Assembly: GCA_023435855.1 (NCBI GenBank)
Contig: JAEZLG010000183.1
Coordinates: 1 to 5,824, forward strand
Direction of reading: 5' to 3'
Source: Bacillota bacterium
GTDB lineage: Bacteria; Bacillota; Clostridia; Christensenellales; CAG-138
DNA: 5,824 bases
In this document: positions 4,929-5,824 of the stretch, piece after piece
Layout of the letters: every line of letters begins with the position of its first letter
Position numbering within the stretch: the first letter of the stretch is position 1
The notes under the pieces: model-generated
Told to the model about the DNA's origin: nothing
What the model saw: the letters and a program-made list of their open reading frames with translations, nothing else
The model's database searches: none
Made by a program: the position numbers and the translations under genes

Positions 4929-5824
4929 ACCGGCAATCTCCTTTCCAAGATAACGCCATGGGCGATACCCGGTATACTGTCGCTTTGCAAACCCGATGTG
5001 GGGCTCATGAGCGCACCCGTTGCCATGAAGAACACGCGATTTAGGTTTCCGCTCTCCATTTGGCCCGTCAGGTAGGCGTTTAGCACTACGGCAGAGCAGC
5101 CGCAGCCGCTTCCACCGCAGCCTTCCTTTAGCTCGCTGCCAAATATGGCATTTCCGCAGTCGTAATGCTTATCAGAAACCTGAACGCCGCTTTGTGCACA
5201 CAAGTCTACAAACATCTCCGAACCGAATTTACCGAGGTCGCCTGTGACAATAAGGTCGTAATCATTAACGGTACGGTTCATATCCTTTAGGTTCATCAAA
5301 AAGGTATCGCGGGCTGCGGGAGCCATGGCTGCACCCATGTTGGAGGCATCTGAAATCCCAAAATCCACCACGCGGCCGATGGTACCTCCGGTCACGCTAA
5401 TGCTTTTAAAAACACCCTCATCCCCACTCGCGGTGTTTATCTCACATAAAATGCTCGTGCCCGCGCCTGTTACCGTGCGCTGCGCCGTAGGCGGCGTTGT
5501 GGAGCCCATTTCAAGAGGGAAGCGGTATTGCCTCTCGGCTGTGGAAAAATGGCTTGTGGCCGTGCAGGCGACGCGCTTGGCAAATCCACCGTCGATCATC
5601 ATTGCGCCGATAAGAAGGGATTGCGCCATGGTGGAGCAAGCGCCGTACAACCCAAGAAAGGGTATGTTCAACTCCCGCGCAGCGTAATTGGCAGTAATGA
5701 TCTGGTTCAATAAATCGCCGCCCAAAAGGCAGTCGAGATCCTGTGCGCTTAGCTTTACCTTCTCAAGCGCCATGCGCACGCTCGTCTCAAACATCTTGCG
5801 CTCGGCCTTTTCCCAGGTCTGCTC
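4925..5824 (-). CDS. spoVAD: Stage V sporulation protein AD (partial, N-terminus beyond window)
   Basis: Thiolase-fold protein of the SpoVA complex that, from studies of the Bacillus protein, binds dipicolinic acid at the spore inner membrane. The frame is open to the window edge: the visible part starts EQTWEKAERKMFETSV, typical SpoVAD sequence, so the ATG at 5792-5794 is an internal methionine. With 299 residues visible against about 338 for the full protein, roughly 35-40 N-terminal residues are missing. Landmarks are the thiolase-like cysteine in LYGACSTM (about visible residues 59-66), TSHFSTAERQYRFPLE, VTGDLGKFGSEMF, HYDCGNAIFG and the glycine/cysteine-rich GCGGSGCGCSAVVLNAYL. The C-terminus ILERRLPV ends in a TGA overlapping the spoVAE ATG, giving translational coupling. 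No truncation or frameshift is seen. Confidence 0.96.
   Translation of the reverse strand, partial: EQTWEKAERKMFETSVRMALEKVKLSAQDLDCLLGGDLLNQIITANYAARELNIPFLGLYGACSTMAQSLLIGAMMIDGGFAKRVACTATSHFSTAERQYRFPLEMGSTTPPTAQRTVTGAGTSILCEINTASGDEGVFKSISVTGGTIGRVVDFGISDASNMGAAMAPAARDTFLMNLKDMNRTVNDYDLIVTGDLGKFGSEMFVDLCAQSGVQVSDKHYDCGNAIFGSELKEGCGGSGCGCSAVVLNAYLTGQMESGNLNRVFFMATGALMSPTSGLQSDSIPGIAHGVILERRLPV

Overview
The window looks like a chromosomal segment of an endospore-forming Bacillota, most likely a Clostridia-type anaerobe. The main reason is the spoVAD-spoVAE pair at the right end, genes confined to endospore formers. A VanW-family membrane protein, ECF-type vitamin transporters and two kinds of short intergenic hairpin repeats fit the same group. 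Base composition is moderate and similar throughout, with no sign of a transferred island, phage, transposase, CRISPR, tRNA or rRNA. Genus cannot be decided from this sequence.

Layout: (1) 1-482, minus strand: the N-terminal 160 residues of an ECF transporter S component of the riboflavin-type/UPF0397 family, cut by the window edge, with a good promoter at 525-552. (2) 483-937: intergenic, with a cluster of three related small hairpin repeats (605-790) and the terminator of the next operon. (3) 938-2351, minus strand: a two-gene operon of a PanT-like pantothenate ECF S component followed by coaX, type III pantothenate kinase. (4) 2352-2633: divergent control region with one promoter in each direction, a roughly 100-nt panT leader with several possible hairpins, and an inverted repeat over the panT -10. 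(5) 2634-4229, plus strand: a 531-residue VanW-domain protein with one N-terminal membrane anchor, ended by a clear terminator. (6) 4230-4559: convergent intergenic region holding two copies, in opposite orientation, of another hairpin repeat. (7) 4560-5824, minus strand: spoVAE and the C-terminal 299 residues of spoVAD, translationally coupled by an ATGA overlap.

How the genes work together: the panT-coaX operon brings in pantothenate and phosphorylates it, which traps it and starts coenzyme A synthesis. The first gene is a second vitamin-type S component that would share, or be encoded next to, an energising module not seen here. SpoVAD and SpoVAE belong to the channel/uptake machinery for dipicolinic acid in the forespore. 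The VanW protein probably acts at the cell envelope, but its activity is unknown.

I found no complete novel system. The most interesting signals are the intergenic repeats. Within this one window, copies of each repeat type differ by paired base changes that preserve their stems, evidence that the folded form is maintained. The structured panT leader also merits a look.
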